Of a DNA stretch of 64,000 nucleotides, positions 38,923 to 47,942 are shown piece by piece. The position numbers and the translations under genes are program-made. Source of the stretch: Lutibacter agarilyticus (GTDB lineage: Bacteria > Bacteroidota > Bacteroidia > Flavobacteriales > Flavobacteriaceae); NCBI RefSeq assembly GCF_900188235.1, contig NZ_FZNT01000005.1:62001-126000 (forward strand), in the 5' to 3' direction. The notes under the pieces are model-generated. The model was not told the DNA's origin, ran no database searches, and saw nothing but the letters and a program-made list of their open reading frames with translations. Numbering within the stretch: position 1 is the first letter of the stretch; every line of letters starts with the position of its first letter.

Positions 38923-39384
38923 TTATTTTACAAGTCCTTTAACAAAGTCTAATAGAACAAATACTAAACCAATTGCTCCTAATATAAAACTATAGTTAAT
39001 TAATGTACTTACCCATTTTGAAACACTTCCTGCTTCTCCTTCTGGTAAAATATTCCCAATACCATCAGTAACAGCTCCATCAGAGGCTAAAACGTAAGAT
39101 ACTACTAAAAGTACTACCATTACACCAATACCTAACAATGATGTTTTTAAAACTTCTGGATTCTTAATTAAATTCCAAATTGAGAATACAACTGCTATTA
39201 CTGCTGTTGCTATTAAAATAAATGTAGCAAAACTAATAAATGGTGAAACTATGCTAGCTTGCAAGTCTGCACTTTCTACTATAGGATCATCTCCTTCCAT
39301 AACAATTCTAATGAAAAAATAGAAGGCTACAAACCCTATAATCCCAGCTACAATTGTTAATATTCCTGATAATTTCTTATTCAT
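38923..39384 (-). CDS. Four-helix membrane protein in the exbB-exbD operon
   Basis: Inner-membrane protein of 153 residues with four helices: about 8-28, 48-70, 84-102 and 130-150. Between helices 3 and 4 is a Gly-rich periplasmic loop (DGAVTDGIGNILPEGEAG). I do not recognise a named family. Its place between exbB and exbD, with 8- and 7-nt gaps, implies that it belongs to the same membrane complex. It may be an accessory channel subunit; no catalytic residues are evident. Confidence 0.75.
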   Translation of the reverse strand: MNKKLSGILTIVAGIIGFVAFYFFIRIVMEGDDPIVESADLQASIVSPFISFATFILIATAVIAVVFSIWNLIKNPEVLKTSLLGIGVMVVLLVVSYVLASDGAVTDGIGNILPEGEAGSVSKWVSTLINYSFILGAIGLVFVLLDFVKGLVK

Positions 39385-39392
39385 CGTCCTAA

Positions 39393-40139
39393 TTATTTTT
39401 TGTATCTAACTAATAGATCTACAAGTGAAATTGAAGCATCTTCCATATTGTTAACAATACTATCTACTTTAGAAATAATATAGTTATAAAAAATTTGAAG
39501 AATAATTGCTACTACTAAACCAAATACAGTAGTTAATAATGCCACTTTAATACCTCCGGCAACAACCGTTGGAGAAATATCTCCTGCAGCTTGAATAGAG
39601 TCAAATGCACTAATCATACCAATTACAGTCCCCATGAAACCAAGCATTGGTGCTAAGGCAATAAATAATGATAACCAAGAGATATTTTTCTCTAATAATC
39701 CCATTTGAACTCCACCGTATCCAACAACTGCTTTTTCAGCTGCTTCAACACCTTCATCCATTCTATCTAAACCTTGATAGAAAATAGAAGCTACAGGTCC
39801 TTTTGTATTTCTACAAACTTCCTTAGCTGCTTCAACTCCACCTGAATTTAATGCCTCATCAACTTTAGCTACTAATTTCTTAGTATTAGTTGTAGCCATA
39901 TTAAGATAGATAATTCTTTCAATAGCAATTGCTAAACCTAAAATTAAGGCTACCAATACAATTCCCATAAAGAATGGTCCACCTTCAATAAAACGTTGTT
40001 TTAATTCTTGGTGAAATGTTTTTGCTTCTGTTGCGTCTGCAACTTGTTCAGTTTTTGCTGCATCTTGTGCAATTGCTTTAGGTGCTGCTCCAAATAACAA
40101 TAATCCTGTAATTGCAAGGATAGTAAATACTCTTTTCAT
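39393..40139 (-). CDS. exbB: ExbB/TolQ/MotA-type proton channel protein
   Basis: Proton-channel subunit of 248 residues. An apparent signal-like N-terminus (1-24, ending AIAQ) precedes helix 1 (about 52-72). The conserved core has LAPMLGFMGTVIGMI and SPTVVAGGIKVALLTTVFGLVVAI, where the Thr/Gly residues line the channel. A cytoplasmic loop has GPVASIFYQGLDR. It is the first gene of exbB-X-exbD-exbD. The added N-terminal segment is usual in Bacteroidota ExbB. The complex may energise TonB or a specialised motor; the sequence does not say which. Confidence 0.92.
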   Translation of the reverse strand: MKRVFTILAITGLLLFGAAPKAIAQDAAKTEQVADATEAKTFHQELKQRFIEGGPFFMGIVLVALILGLAIAIERIIYLNMATTNTKKLVAKVDEALNSGGVEAAKEVCRNTKGPVASIFYQGLDRMDEGVEAAEKAVVGYGGVQMGLLEKNISWLSLFIALAPMLGFMGTVIGMISAFDSIQAAGDISPTVVAGGIKVALLTTVFGLVVAIILQIFYNYIISKVDSIVNNMEDASISLVDLLVRYKK

Positions 40140-40442
40140 CGTGTAATAGTTAATTTATTAATTTTTTACTGGTTAAATATATATTATAATTTTCACAAAA
40201 CAAACAATCCCAGCGAAGAGAAAGATTTTATTGTCTTTGACTCAGACATAACTCAACGTATTTGTTACGATTTGCGAATCGCAAGTAACAAAAAATTGTT
40301 GAATTCTGAAAATTTTAAGTGGACTAAAACTCAAATTTTTGATTTTTTAAAATTATCTAATATATCGTCTATAATTATTCCTAAAATTGTTAATTATTTC
40401 AATATATTTTAAATTTTCATTTATTTATTATCATAAACTAAA
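40140..40442. other. Intergenic region between exbB and ansA
   Basis: About 300 bp without a gene. It contains one notable hairpin (40261-40292) and otherwise AT-rich DNA that should hold the exbB promoter. I could not identify that promoter with confidence. Confidence 0.6.
40261..40292. repeat. Unexplained inverted repeat upstream of exbB
   Basis: TTTGTTAC (40261-40268) is the reverse complement of GTAACAAA (40285-40292). Inside, TTGCG and CGCAA pair, with a GAT bulge. No T-tract follows on the minus strand, so it is a poor terminator. It may be a small interspersed repeat or a regulator site. Confidence 0.5.
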
Positions 40443-41477
40443 TTAATCAACTGTAATTTCACCACGTAATGAAGATTCAAAAATTAATTTAAATTCACTT
40501 TTCGGAGTATTTTGTCCTATCAAGCACATGAGTTTAGCTAAAGCTGATTCTGTTGTGCTATCTTTCCCGCTAATTACCCCCATTTTTTCAAGCATAATAC
40601 TTGTTTCATAATGCCCCATAATAACACCCCCACCTGCACATTGCGAAACATTTACTATGTGTATTCCTGAATTTATTGCTTGTTCTAATAAATCTAAAAA
40701 CCATCTTTCTGAAGGTGCATTTCCAGATCCAAAAGTTTCCAAAACCACTCCTTTAAGACCTTTTATTTTCAAAACACTTTCAACAACTTGTTTTGTAATT
40801 CCAGGGAATATTTTAAGTACTACAATGTTGGCATCTAAACTCTTTTGAGTAAAAAACTTATTATCCGTTATACGGCTAAGAAAATTATTTTTAAAAAATT
40901 TTAAGTGCACACCACTCTCTGCTAAAGGTGGAAAATTAAACGATGTGAATGCCTGAAAGTGTTCTGCATTAATTTTACTTGTTCTATTGGCCCTATATAA
41001 TTTGTATTCAAAATACAAACAAACTTCTGAAATTATTGGATTTCCATTTTCATTTGCTGCTGCAATTTCAATTGATGTAATTAAATTTTCTTTAGCATCT
41101 GTTCTTAAATCTCCAATTGGTAATTGAGATCCTGTAAAAATAATTGGTTTCGATAAGTTTTCTATCATAAAACTAATTACTGAAGATGTGTATGACATTG
41201 TATCTGAACCATGTAGTACTACAAAACCATCAAACAGCTCATAATTATCTTCAACTATTTCAACTAAAGCTACCCATTTTTCTGGATTCATATTAGAAGA
41301 GTCTATAGGTTCTTCAAAAGAAACCGTTTCAATTGAACAATTTAAATGATTTAATTCGGGAATATGATTCAATAATTTATCAAAATTAAATGCTTTCAAA
41401 GCCCCTGTTTTAAAATCTTTAACCATTCCAATTGTACCCCCTGTATAAATTAAAAGTATGTGTGGTTTTTTTGTCAT
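40443..41477 (-). CDS. ansA: Type I (cytoplasmic) L-asparaginase
   Basis: Hydrolyses L-asparagine to aspartate and ammonia; 344 residues, typical for cytoplasmic type I enzymes, with no signal peptide. The first catalytic Thr is in YTGGTIGM (Thr15). The second is in VLHGSDTMSYTSS, and KPIIFTGSQLPIGDLRTDAKENL follows. The C-terminal domain has LETFGSGNAPS and VSQCAGGGVIMGHYE. The gene is on its own, divergent from the zinc peptidase. A TATTTTTG box at 41534-41527 (minus) could be its promoter. Confidence 0.93.
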   Translation of the reverse strand: MTKKPHILLIYTGGTIGMVKDFKTGALKAFNFDKLLNHIPELNHLNCSIETVSFEEPIDSSNMNPEKWVALVEIVEDNYELFDGFVVLHGSDTMSYTSSVISFMIENLSKPIIFTGSQLPIGDLRTDAKENLITSIEIAAANENGNPIISEVCLYFEYKLYRANRTSKINAEHFQAFTSFNFPPLAESGVHLKFFKNNFLSRITDNKFFTQKSLDANIVVLKIFPGITKQVVESVLKIKGLKGVVLETFGSGNAPSERWFLDLLEQAINSGIHIVNVSQCAGGGVIMGHYETSIMLEKMGVISGKDSTTESALAKLMCLIGQNTPKSEFKLIFESSLRGEITVD

Positions 41478-41555
41478 TTTGTCTGAAACTTAAAATTGGA
41501 ATAATTTATGCTATATTCTAGGGAAACAAAAATACAGTATTAAAAAAAGATATAT

Positions 41556-42251
41556 ATGGAATTTTATATTTTAATTGGTGTTATATCACTTGTAAGTTGG
41601 TTGGTAAGTCAACGTTTAAAGAATAAGTTTACATACTATTCAAAAATTAGATTGCAAAATGGTTTAAGTGGAAGAGAAATTGCTCAAAAAATGTTAGCAG
41701 ATAATGGTATTTATGATGTAAAAGTTATTTCAACTCCTGGGCAATTAACAGACCACTACAATCCTATTAATAAAACCGTTAATTTAAGCGAGTCTGTCTA
41801 TAACCAAGCAAATGCTTCAGCCGCTGCTGTTGCGGCGCATGAATGCGGTCATGCAGTACAACACGCAACTGCTTATGAATGGTTAACAATGCGATCTAAG
41901 TTAGTTCCAGTTGTGGGCATTTCTTCGAAATTTTCGCAATGGCTGGTAATTGGAGGTTTAATATTAGGTGCCGCATCTGGAAATACGGGTATTGGCTTTA
42001 CAATTGCAGTTATTGGATTAGGAATGATGGCTATTGCAACCTTATTTAGTTTTGTAACCTTACCTGTTGAATATGATGCAAGTAATAGAGCTTTAGCTTG
42101 GTTAAAAACAAACAATATGCTTACCAATAGTGAGCAAGATGGCGCTAAAGACGCATTAAAATGGGCTGCTCGAACTTATTTAGTTGCCGCCCTATCTTCT
42201 TTAGCTATGCTATTATATTGGGGGTTAAGAGTTCTTGGCAATAGAGATTAA
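41556..42251 (+). CDS. Membrane zinc metallopeptidase (YugP-like)
   Basis: Membrane-bound peptidase of 231 residues. An N-terminal helix (1-17) is followed by a soluble part with AVAAHECGHAVQHA, the HExxH zinc motif at His95-Glu96-Cys-Gly-His99. Then come two or three more helices (about 127-170 and 205-222), with the likely third zinc ligand in VEYDASNRA. This matches the neutral zinc metallopeptidase family of YugP. The substrate is unknown. It is monocistronic and followed by a dispersed repeat. Confidence 0.88.
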   Translation: MEFYILIGVISLVSWLVSQRLKNKFTYYSKIRLQNGLSGREIAQKMLADNGIYDVKVISTPGQLTDHYNPINKTVNLSESVYNQANASAAAVAAHECGHAVQHATAYEWLTMRSKLVPVVGISSKFSQWLVIGGLILGAASGNTGIGFTIAVIGLGMMAIATLFSFVTLPVEYDASNRALAWLKTNNMLTNSEQDGAKDALKWAARTYLVAALSSLAMLLYWGLRVLGNRD

Positions 42252-42260
42252 TATCATCAT

Positions 42261-42366
42261 AGAGGCTGTCTAAAAAGTCATAAATCCGTCATTTTGAAAT
42301 CTAAGGTTCTGCAAAGCTATTCAAGTTCATCTTGACGAAAAACTCACTTTTAAAACAGCCTCTTTT
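42261..42366. repeat. Dispersed inverted-repeat element, copy 3
   Basis: The left arm AGAGGCTGTCTAAAAAGT (42261-42278) mirrors the right arm ending ACAGCCTCT with two mismatches. An inner pair CGTCA/TGACG (near 42287 and 42333) flanks the middle. The unit is about 105 nt. It lies between the convergent zinc peptidase and Lrp-family genes and ends in a T-tract, so it may terminate both. Confidence 0.75.
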
Positions 42367-42368
42367 AT

Positions 42369-42833
42369 TTATAACTTTATTTGACGATTTATATGTTGAT
42401 CTAAAGATAGAAATGTTTCTGTTTTTGAAATGCCTTTTATTTGTTGAACTTTATCACTCAACAAGCTTAATAAATGTTCATTATTTTTACAAAGTACTTT
42501 TATTAAAATCGCCCAATTTCCTGTTGTATAATGACTTTCAACTACCTCTGAAATTTCATTTAATCGTTTAATCACTTCTGAATATTTACTTGCTGTATCC
42601 AAATGAACTCCAACAAAAGCTAGTGTTTCATAACCTAAAACTTTAGGATTTATCATAAATTTAGAACCTGCAACTAAACCTGAAGCCTCTAACTTTCGCA
42701 ACCTTTGATGAATTGCCGCTCCTGAAATACCAATTTCTCGAGCAATACTTAGAATAGGAGTTCTGGCATCATTTATTAAATGTTTCAAAATAACCTTGTC
42801 AATACCATCAATACGCAACTCTTTTTCTTTCAT
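42369..42833 (-). CDS. Lrp/AsnC-family transcriptional regulator
   Basis: DNA-binding regulator of 154 residues. The N-terminal winged HTH (DKVILKHLINDARTPILSI, then AREIGISGAAIHQRLRKLE) is followed by the RAM ligand-binding domain with FVGVHLD, VVESHYTTGNWAILIKV and LLSDKVQQIKGISKTETF. Such proteins sense amino acids and bind DNA as octamers. The target genes are not evident. It is separate from accC by a long terminator hairpin. Confidence 0.9.
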   Translation of the reverse strand: MKEKELRIDGIDKVILKHLINDARTPILSIAREIGISGAAIHQRLRKLEASGLVAGSKFMINPKVLGYETLAFVGVHLDTASKYSEVIKRLNEISEVVESHYTTGNWAILIKVLCKNNEHLLSLLSDKVQQIKGISKTETFLSLDQHINRQIKL

Positions 42834-42857
42834 CTCATTAAATTTGAAAGTAAATAT

Positions 42858-42897
42858 AAAAAATAAAGGATATGATTTCTCATATCCTTTATTTTTT
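42858..42897 (-). terminator. Terminator of the fabH-accB-accC operon
   Basis: AAAAAATAAAGGATATGA and its exact reverse complement pair over 18 bp around the loop TTTC, giving poly-T on both strands. It directly follows the accC stop. Confidence 0.88.
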
Positions 42898-42916
42898 ATT
42901 ATAATTTGAAAGTTTA

Positions 42917-44266
42917 TTAATCCTCTTCAGGTTTAATAACAAAATCTTCCATAAATTTAGTTGTATAATTACCTGCTAAATAATCTGGGTGTTGCATTAA
43001 TTGACGATGAAACGGAATAGTTGTTTTCACTCCTTCAATCACAAATTCATCTAAAGCTCTTTTCATTTTAGCAATAGCTTCTTCTCGTGTTTGTGCCGTC
43101 GTAATTAATTTAGCAATCATTGAATCGTAATTTGGCGGAATTGAGTAACCTGCATACACATGTGTATCAACTCTAATTCCATGACCACCTGGAATATGCA
43201 ATGTTGTAATTTTCCCTGGTGAAGGCCTAAAATCATTAAAAGGGTCTTCAGCATTAATTCGACATTCAATAGAATGTAATTTCGGTAAGTAATTTTTACC
43301 CGTAATAGGAATTCCTGAAGCTACTTTAATTTGTTCGTAAATTAAATCGTAGTCTATAACTTGCTCTGTAATTGGATGTTCTACTTGAATACGCGTATTC
43401 ATTTCCATAAAATAGAAATTCTTATGCTTATCAACTAAAAATTCAACTGTACCAGCACCCTCATAAGCAATATATTCAGCAGCTTTTACTGCAGCTTCTC
43501 CCATTTTTTTTCTTAATTGAGGAGTCATAAATGGAGAAGGAGCTTCTTCAGTTAATTTTTGATGACGACGTTGTACAGAGCAATCTCTCTCTGATAAATG
43601 ACAAGCTTTACCAAATGAATCTCCAATAATTTGAATTTCAATATGACGAGGCTCTTCAATTAATTTCTCCATATACATTCCGTCGTTTCCAAAACAAGCA
43701 AAAGCTTCTTGACGAGCAGAATCCCAAGATTCTTTTAGGTTTTCTTTTTTCCAAACAGCACGCATTCCTTTACCGCCACCACCTGCAGTAGCTTTCAACA
43801 TAACAGGGTACCCCATTTCGTCTGCAAGAACTTCAGTTTCTTCAAAAGTTTCTAATAAACCGTCAGAACCTGGAATTGTAGGTACACCTGCAGCTTTCAT
43901 AGTAGCACGAGCAGAAGCTTTATCTCCCATTCTACTAATCATTTCGGCAGAAGCTCCAATAAACTTTATACCGTGCTCTTCACATAATTTTGAAAATTTA
44001 GCGTTTTCGGCTAAAAATCCATAACCGGGATGAATTGCGTCAGCATTTGTAATTTCAGCTGCAGCTAAAATTGCGGACATTTTCAAATAAGAATCAGTAC
44101 TTGGTGGTGGACCTATACATACTGCTTCATCTGCAAAACGTACATGTAAACTTTCAGCATCAGCAGTAGAATAAACCGCCACAGTTTTTATTCCAATTTC
44201 CTTACAAGTTCTAATAATTCGTAATGCTATTTCCCCTCTATTGGCAATCAATATTTTTTTAAACAT
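42917..44266 (-). CDS. accC: Acetyl-CoA carboxylase, biotin carboxylase subunit
   Basis: Carboxylates biotin on AccB using ATP and bicarbonate, the first step of fatty-acid synthesis. The 449-residue protein has an N-terminal [17 protein letters not shown]-grasp motifs with [14 protein letters not shown] and [14 protein letters not shown], and the catalytic [16 protein letters not shown]. The length is the usual one for the stand-alone subunit. It is the last gene of fabH-accB-accC, 81 nt after accB. The carboxyltransferase genes accA and accD are not in the window. Confidence 0.97.
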   Translation of the reverse strand: MFKKILIANRGEIALRIIRTCKEIGIKTVAVYSTADAESLHVRFADEAVCIGPPPSTDSYLKMSAILAAAEITNADAIHPGYGFLAENAKFSKLCEEHGIKFIGASAEMISRMGDKASARATMKAAGVPTIPGSDGLLETFEETEVLADEMGYPVMLKATAGGGGKGMRAVWKKENLKESWDSARQEAFACFGNDGMYMEKLIEEPRHIEIQIIGDSFGKACHLSERDCSVQRRHQKLTEEAPSPFMTPQLRKKMGEAAVKAAEYIAYEGAGTVEFLVDKHKNFYFMEMNTRIQVEHPITEQVIDYDLIYEQIKVASGIPITGKNYLPKLHSIECRINAEDPFNDFRPSPGKITTLHIPGGHGIRVDTHVYAGYSIPPNYDSMIAKLITTAQTREEAIAKMKRALDEFVIEGVKTTIPFHRQLMQHPDYLAGNYTTKFMEDFVIKPEED

Positions 44267-44347
44267 ACCTTTTTGATGTTAAAAATTCAATGTTATTTAT
44301 TTCACCCATGGCTGATTGAAATAATTAAATTGAATTTGGGTTAAACT

Positions 44348-44833
44348 TTACGATGGATCTACTAAATACAATGGCTGACCAAACTCAACTGGTGTTCCAT
44401 GTTCTACTAATACTTTTACTATTCTTCCTGAAACTTCAGATTCTATTTCATTAAATAGTTTCATAGCTTCAACAATACAAACAACAGTATCTTCACTTAC
44501 AGTATCACCTACTTCAACAAATACTGGTTTGTCTGGTGAAGGTTTTCTATAAAAAGTACCAATAATTGGTGATGTTATTTCAATATATTTTGAAGTCTCA
44601 TCAGTTGCAACCGGAGCTGCACTTGGAGCCTCAGTAGCTGAAGCAGGAGCAGCTGCTGCCATAGGAATTTGCTGCATTCCCATTGGTGCTTGTTGCAAAA
44701 TAGTAGTTTCTGTTTTTTCAGATCCAGTTTTAATGGTGATTTTAATATCTTCCATTTCTAACTTCACTTCACTTGCGCCAGATTTGGCAACGAATTTTAT
44801 CAGGTTTTGAATATCCTTTAATTCCATATTCAT
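44348..44833 (-). CDS. accB: Acetyl-CoA carboxylase, biotin carboxyl carrier protein
   Basis: Carrier of 161 residues that shuttles carboxybiotin between AccC and the carboxyltransferase. It has an N-terminal helical segment (LKDIQNLIKFVAKSGASEVKL as its pattern), an Ala/Pro/Ser-rich linker (about 50-80), and the biotinyl domain with the modified Lys in EAMKLFNEI (about 127). An in-frame ATG two codons later (44827) is an alternative start. It lies 21 nt after fabH and 81 nt before accC. Confidence 0.96.
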   Translation of the reverse strand: MNMELKDIQNLIKFVAKSGASEVKLEMEDIKITIKTGSEKTETTILQQAPMGMQQIPMAAAAPASATEAPSAAPVATDETSKYIEITSPIIGTFYRKPSPDKPVFVEVGDTVSEDTVVCIVEAMKLFNEIESEVSGRIVKVLVEHGTPVEFGQPLYLVDPS

Positions 44834-44854
44834 TTAGTTTTGGTTGTTAATATT

Positions 44855-45850
44855 TTATGAATTATATGCCCATTTTAGGTAAATAGATCCCCATGTGAAT
44901 CCACCTCCAAATGCAGCAAAAATTATTTTATCTCCTTTTTTAAGTACTTTTTCATAGTCGGCTAAAAGCAAAGGCAAGGTAGCTGAAGTTGTATTTCCGT
45001 ATTTTTGGATATTCATCATTACCTTTGAACTATCTAATTTAATTCTATTAGCTGTAGCTTCAATAATACGCTTATTTGCTTGATGCGCTGCAAGCCAATT
45101 AATATCCTCTTTTTTCAAGTTATTTCTAACCAAAATTTTCTCTGCAACATCAGCCATATTAAAAACTGCATTTTTAAACACTGTTTTTCCTTCTTGATAC
45201 ACAAAATGTTCTCCTTTTTCAAAAGTATCTTCTGAAATAGGATAAGCCGAACCTCCTGCTTTTGCTCCTAAAAATTCTCTTCCTACACCATCACTTCTCA
45301 AATATTCATCTTGCACCCCTAATTCTTCTTCATTAGGCTCAAACAATACAGCTCCTGCTCCATCTCCAAAAATTATACAGGTTGCTCTATCTGTATAATC
45401 AATCATAGATGAGCATTTGTCTGCACCTATTAATAATACCTTTTTGTACTTACCTGACTCGATGTAACGAGCAGCTACAGACATTCCGAATAAAAAACTA
45501 GAACAAGCTGCATCCATATCAAAACCAAAAGCATTTGTTGCTCCAATTTCAGAAGCCACGTAAGCTGCTGTTGCTGCTGCTTGCATATCTGGTGTTGCTG
45601 TTGCAACTAATACTAAATCAATTTCCTTAGGATCTAACCCTTTTTTATCGATTAATTCTTGGGCTGCTTTAATTGCCATGTATGAAGTTCCCTTTCCTTC
45701 TCCTTTAAGAATTCTTCGCTCCTTAATACCTGTTCTTGCTGTTACCCATTCATCATTAGTATCTACCATTTCTTCTAACATTTTATTTGTTAAAATATAA
45801 TCTGGAAGATATTTTCCAACGGCTGTTATCGCTGCAGTAATTTTTGCCAT
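44855..45850 (-). CDS. fabH: 3-oxoacyl-ACP synthase III
   Basis: Condenses acetyl- or branched acyl-CoA with malonyl-ACP to start fatty-acid chains; 331 residues. The catalytic Cys116 is in MDAACSSFLFG, the His in WLAAHQANKRI and the Asn in YGNTTSATLPLL. It starts TAAITAVGKYLPDYILTN, as in other FabH proteins. It is the first gene of fabH-accB-accC, an arrangement that puts initiation and malonyl-CoA supply under one control. Confidence 0.96.
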   Translation of the reverse strand: MAKITAAITAVGKYLPDYILTNKMLEEMVDTNDEWVTARTGIKERRILKGEGKGTSYMAIKAAQELIDKKGLDPKEIDLVLVATATPDMQAAATAAYVASEIGATNAFGFDMDAACSSFLFGMSVAARYIESGKYKKVLLIGADKCSSMIDYTDRATCIIFGDGAGAVLFEPNEEELGVQDEYLRSDGVGREFLGAKAGGSAYPISEDTFEKGEHFVYQEGKTVFKNAVFNMADVAEKILVRNNLKKEDINWLAAHQANKRIIEATANRIKLDSSKVMMNIQKYGNTTSATLPLLLADYEKVLKKGDKIIFAAFGGGFTWGSIYLKWAYNS

Positions 45851-45955
45851 ATTTATTCTTATCTTTTGATAAAAAAGAGAGCCAAAGAAATGAAAATTAT
45901 TTTAATTCTTGACTTAAAATCGTTCTAAATTAACAATTTTGACTCTAAAAAACAC

Positions 45956-45982
45956 AAAAAACCCTCAAAATGAGAGTTTTTT
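45956..45982 (-). terminator. Possible terminator between rpmF and fabH
   Basis: ACCCTC and GAGAGT, flanked by A and T runs, form a stem with one G-T pair. On the minus strand the run of T follows the stem. It lies between two genes often read together, so it may be partial. Confidence 0.6.
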
Positions 45983-46004
45983 ATATATTTTTTACTTTTT
46001 TATA

Positions 46005-46199
46005 TTACGCCTGAACTTCTTCAGAATCAATAACAATTTGACCTCTGTAATATAATTTTCCTTCATGCCAGTGTGCTCTGTGATATAAGTGAGCTTCACC
46101 AGTTGTTGGATCAACAGCAACCTGAGGAGCTACTGCTTTGTAATGAGTTCTTCTTTTATCTCTTCTTGTTTTGGATATCTTTCTTTTAGGATGTGCCAT
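46005..46199 (-). CDS. rpmF: 50S ribosomal protein L32
   Basis: Small large-subunit protein of 64 residues beginning [18 protein letters not shown], the L32 signature. The zinc-binding CxxC pairs of some L32 forms are absent, so this is the Cys-free type. Its first 14 nt overlap the end of the DUF177 gene, so translation is probably coupled. It is followed by fabH, the widespread DUF177-rpmF-fab arrangement. Confidence 0.97.
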   Translation of the reverse strand: MAHPKRKISKTRRDKRRTHYKAVAPQVAVDPTTGEAHLYHRAHWHEGKLYYRGQIVIDSEEVQA

Positions 46200-46758
46200 T
46201 ACTTTTATTTTTTTCTATTAGTATATTCTTTAATTTATTCCACCTAGGATCAACTTCCTTATCAGTGCTTTGTTCTTCTTCTTGTTGTTCTTCAACTTTT
46301 ATCTCAAATTCTTTTAACTTGTCTAAAACTTCTGACTTTAATGAGCCATCAGCTACCCCTGGATGAATTCTTTTAATAGGAACTGCCAAAACAATTTCCT
46401 CATAAATGTATTGCGCTACATTTATTTTAAATTCTGAATGGGGAATAATTAATAATTCTTCATTATCATCATTATATTCATTTCCAAACTTTACAATTAA
46501 ATCTAAATTAGCATCAATTGGTTGGTGAAATAATTCACCCGTAACATCGCAATGCACTTCAACCCAACCGTTGCATTTAAAATTTAACTCAAACATTGTT
46601 GGTTTTTTCAAAAAAGATAAAACCACTTTTACGTTCGAATTGTTAAATTCTTCATAGTCAAAAAAATCAAAGAACTCGCTATCAATTTCATATTCAAATT
46701 GATGCATTCCATCTTTTAAACCCATAAAAGAAATATCAAACTCTTTTAAATCTTTCAT
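46186..46758 (-). CDS. DUF177/YceD-family protein
   Basis: Protein of 190 residues of the DUF177 (YceD) family, linked genetically to 23S rRNA and L32 accumulation in other organisms. The visible family pattern is [18 protein letters not shown] (one Cys of the family's usual set), then PIKRIHPG, and a charged C-terminal tail ending [15 protein letters not shown]. The stop lies inside rpmF (14-nt overlap). A biochemical role is not established; ribosome assembly is the likely area. Confidence 0.9.
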   Translation of the reverse strand: MKDLKEFDISFMGLKDGMHQFEYEIDSEFFDFFDYEEFNNSNVKVVLSFLKKPTMFELNFKCNGWVEVHCDVTGELFHQPIDANLDLIVKFGNEYNDDNEELLIIPHSEFKINVAQYIYEEIVLAVPIKRIHPGVADGSLKSEVLDKLKEFEIKVEEQQEEEQSTDKEVDPRWNKLKNILIEKNKSNGTS

Positions 46759-46780
46759 TTAGAACTTCAATTTGAGCGTG

Positions 46781-46788
46781 CAAAGATA
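46781..46788 (-). promoter_or_regulatory. Probable -7 box of DUF177-rpmF
   Basis: The minus strand reads TATCTTTG, matching TAnnTTTG, 22 nt before the ATG at 46758. No -33 box is evident. Confidence 0.5.
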
Positions 46789-46842
46789 TAAAATAATCTC
46801 TATTAATTATAAAATTAATTTTGAATTTTTATTGTTTTGCTA

Positions 46843-47880
46843 TTATCTGCGTTTTTTTAAAGTGTTTTTAGTCAAACTCTTATACTCTTCACGACTTTTA
46901 AATACTTGAATAGCACTAAAAACCGCTTCTTTAAAAGAATTTATATTTGCTTTTCCTTTTCCTGCCAATTCATAAGCAGTACCGTGATCTGGCGATGTTC
47001 TAACTTTATCTAAACCAGCTGTAAAATTAACTCCCTCACCAAAAGAAAGGGTTTTAAATGGCGCTAAACCTTGATCATGATACATTGCTAAAATAGCGTC
47101 AAAATTTTTATAATTCTCAGAACCAAAAAAACTATCTGCAGCATAAGGACCGTACACTAACTTCCCTTCTTTTTGAATTTCAGCGATTGTAGGTCTTATA
47201 ATATCATCATCTTCTTTACCTATTACTCCATTATCTCCACAATGTGGATTTAACCCTAAAATTGCAATTTTTGGTTTTGAAATAGCAAAATCTTGTATTA
47301 ACGTATTATGCATAATACTAACTTTCTGCTGAATTAATTCTGGAGTAATGGTTTTTGAAATTTCAGAAACTGGAATATGTCCCGTAATCAACCCTATTCT
47401 TAGATTACCTGCCATTAAAATCATTAATGACTCTCCTGTTAATTTTGATTCTAAATATTCTGTATGTCCTGGGAAAACAAATTCTTCAGATTGAATATTA
47501 TCTTTATTAATTGGCGCGGTTACCAATACATCAATTTCATTATTTATTAAAGAATTTGTTGCTGCTTCCAAAGATAAAAATGCGTATTTACCCGCAATTT
47601 CTGTATGCTTACCTAACTCAACATTTATATCATCGTTCCATAAATTTATAATATTTAATTTACCTGGAACTGTTTTATCTATCTGCTTAACCCCATTAAA
47701 CGGTGTATTAATATTCATTGATTTTTTATATGCTGAAAGTAATTTTGTGCTTCCAAATATTACAGGAGTACAAAAATCTAGCATTCTTTTATCTAAAAAC
47801 GTTTTTAATATAATTTCTATTCCAATACCATTAAAATCTCCTATCGAAATTCCTAATTTTATTTTTTCAGAATTGTTCAT
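46843..47880 (-). CDS. pdxA: 4-hydroxythreonine-4-phosphate dehydrogenase
   Basis: NAD-dependent oxidation step in pyridoxal-5-phosphate synthesis by the DXP-dependent route; 345 residues. Motifs are ISIGDFNGIGIEIILK, VTAPINKDNIQ, FPGHTEYLES (zinc His), LGLNPHCGDNG and YHDQGLAPFK, with TSPDHGTAYELAG at the end. All zinc ligands look present. Slightly longer than E. coli PdxA (329). It is divergent from ribE, with a 62-nt gap. A TACTTTTG box at 47921-47914 (minus) could be its promoter. Confidence 0.95.
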   Translation of the reverse strand: MNNSEKIKLGISIGDFNGIGIEIILKTFLDKRMLDFCTPVIFGSTKLLSAYKKSMNINTPFNGVKQIDKTVPGKLNIINLWNDDINVELGKHTEIAGKYAFLSLEAATNSLINNEIDVLVTAPINKDNIQSEEFVFPGHTEYLESKLTGESLMILMAGNLRIGLITGHIPVSEISKTITPELIQQKVSIMHNTLIQDFAISKPKIAILGLNPHCGDNGVIGKEDDDIIRPTIAEIQKEGKLVYGPYAADSFFGSENYKNFDAILAMYHDQGLAPFKTLSFGEGVNFTAGLDKVRTSPDHGTAYELAGKGKANINSFKEAVFSAIQVFKSREEYKSLTKNTLKKRR

Positions 47881-47942
47881 GAATCAGGTTTATTATTCTT
47901 AATTTTGAGACTTCAAAAGTAATCAAATAAATTAACAAAAAG

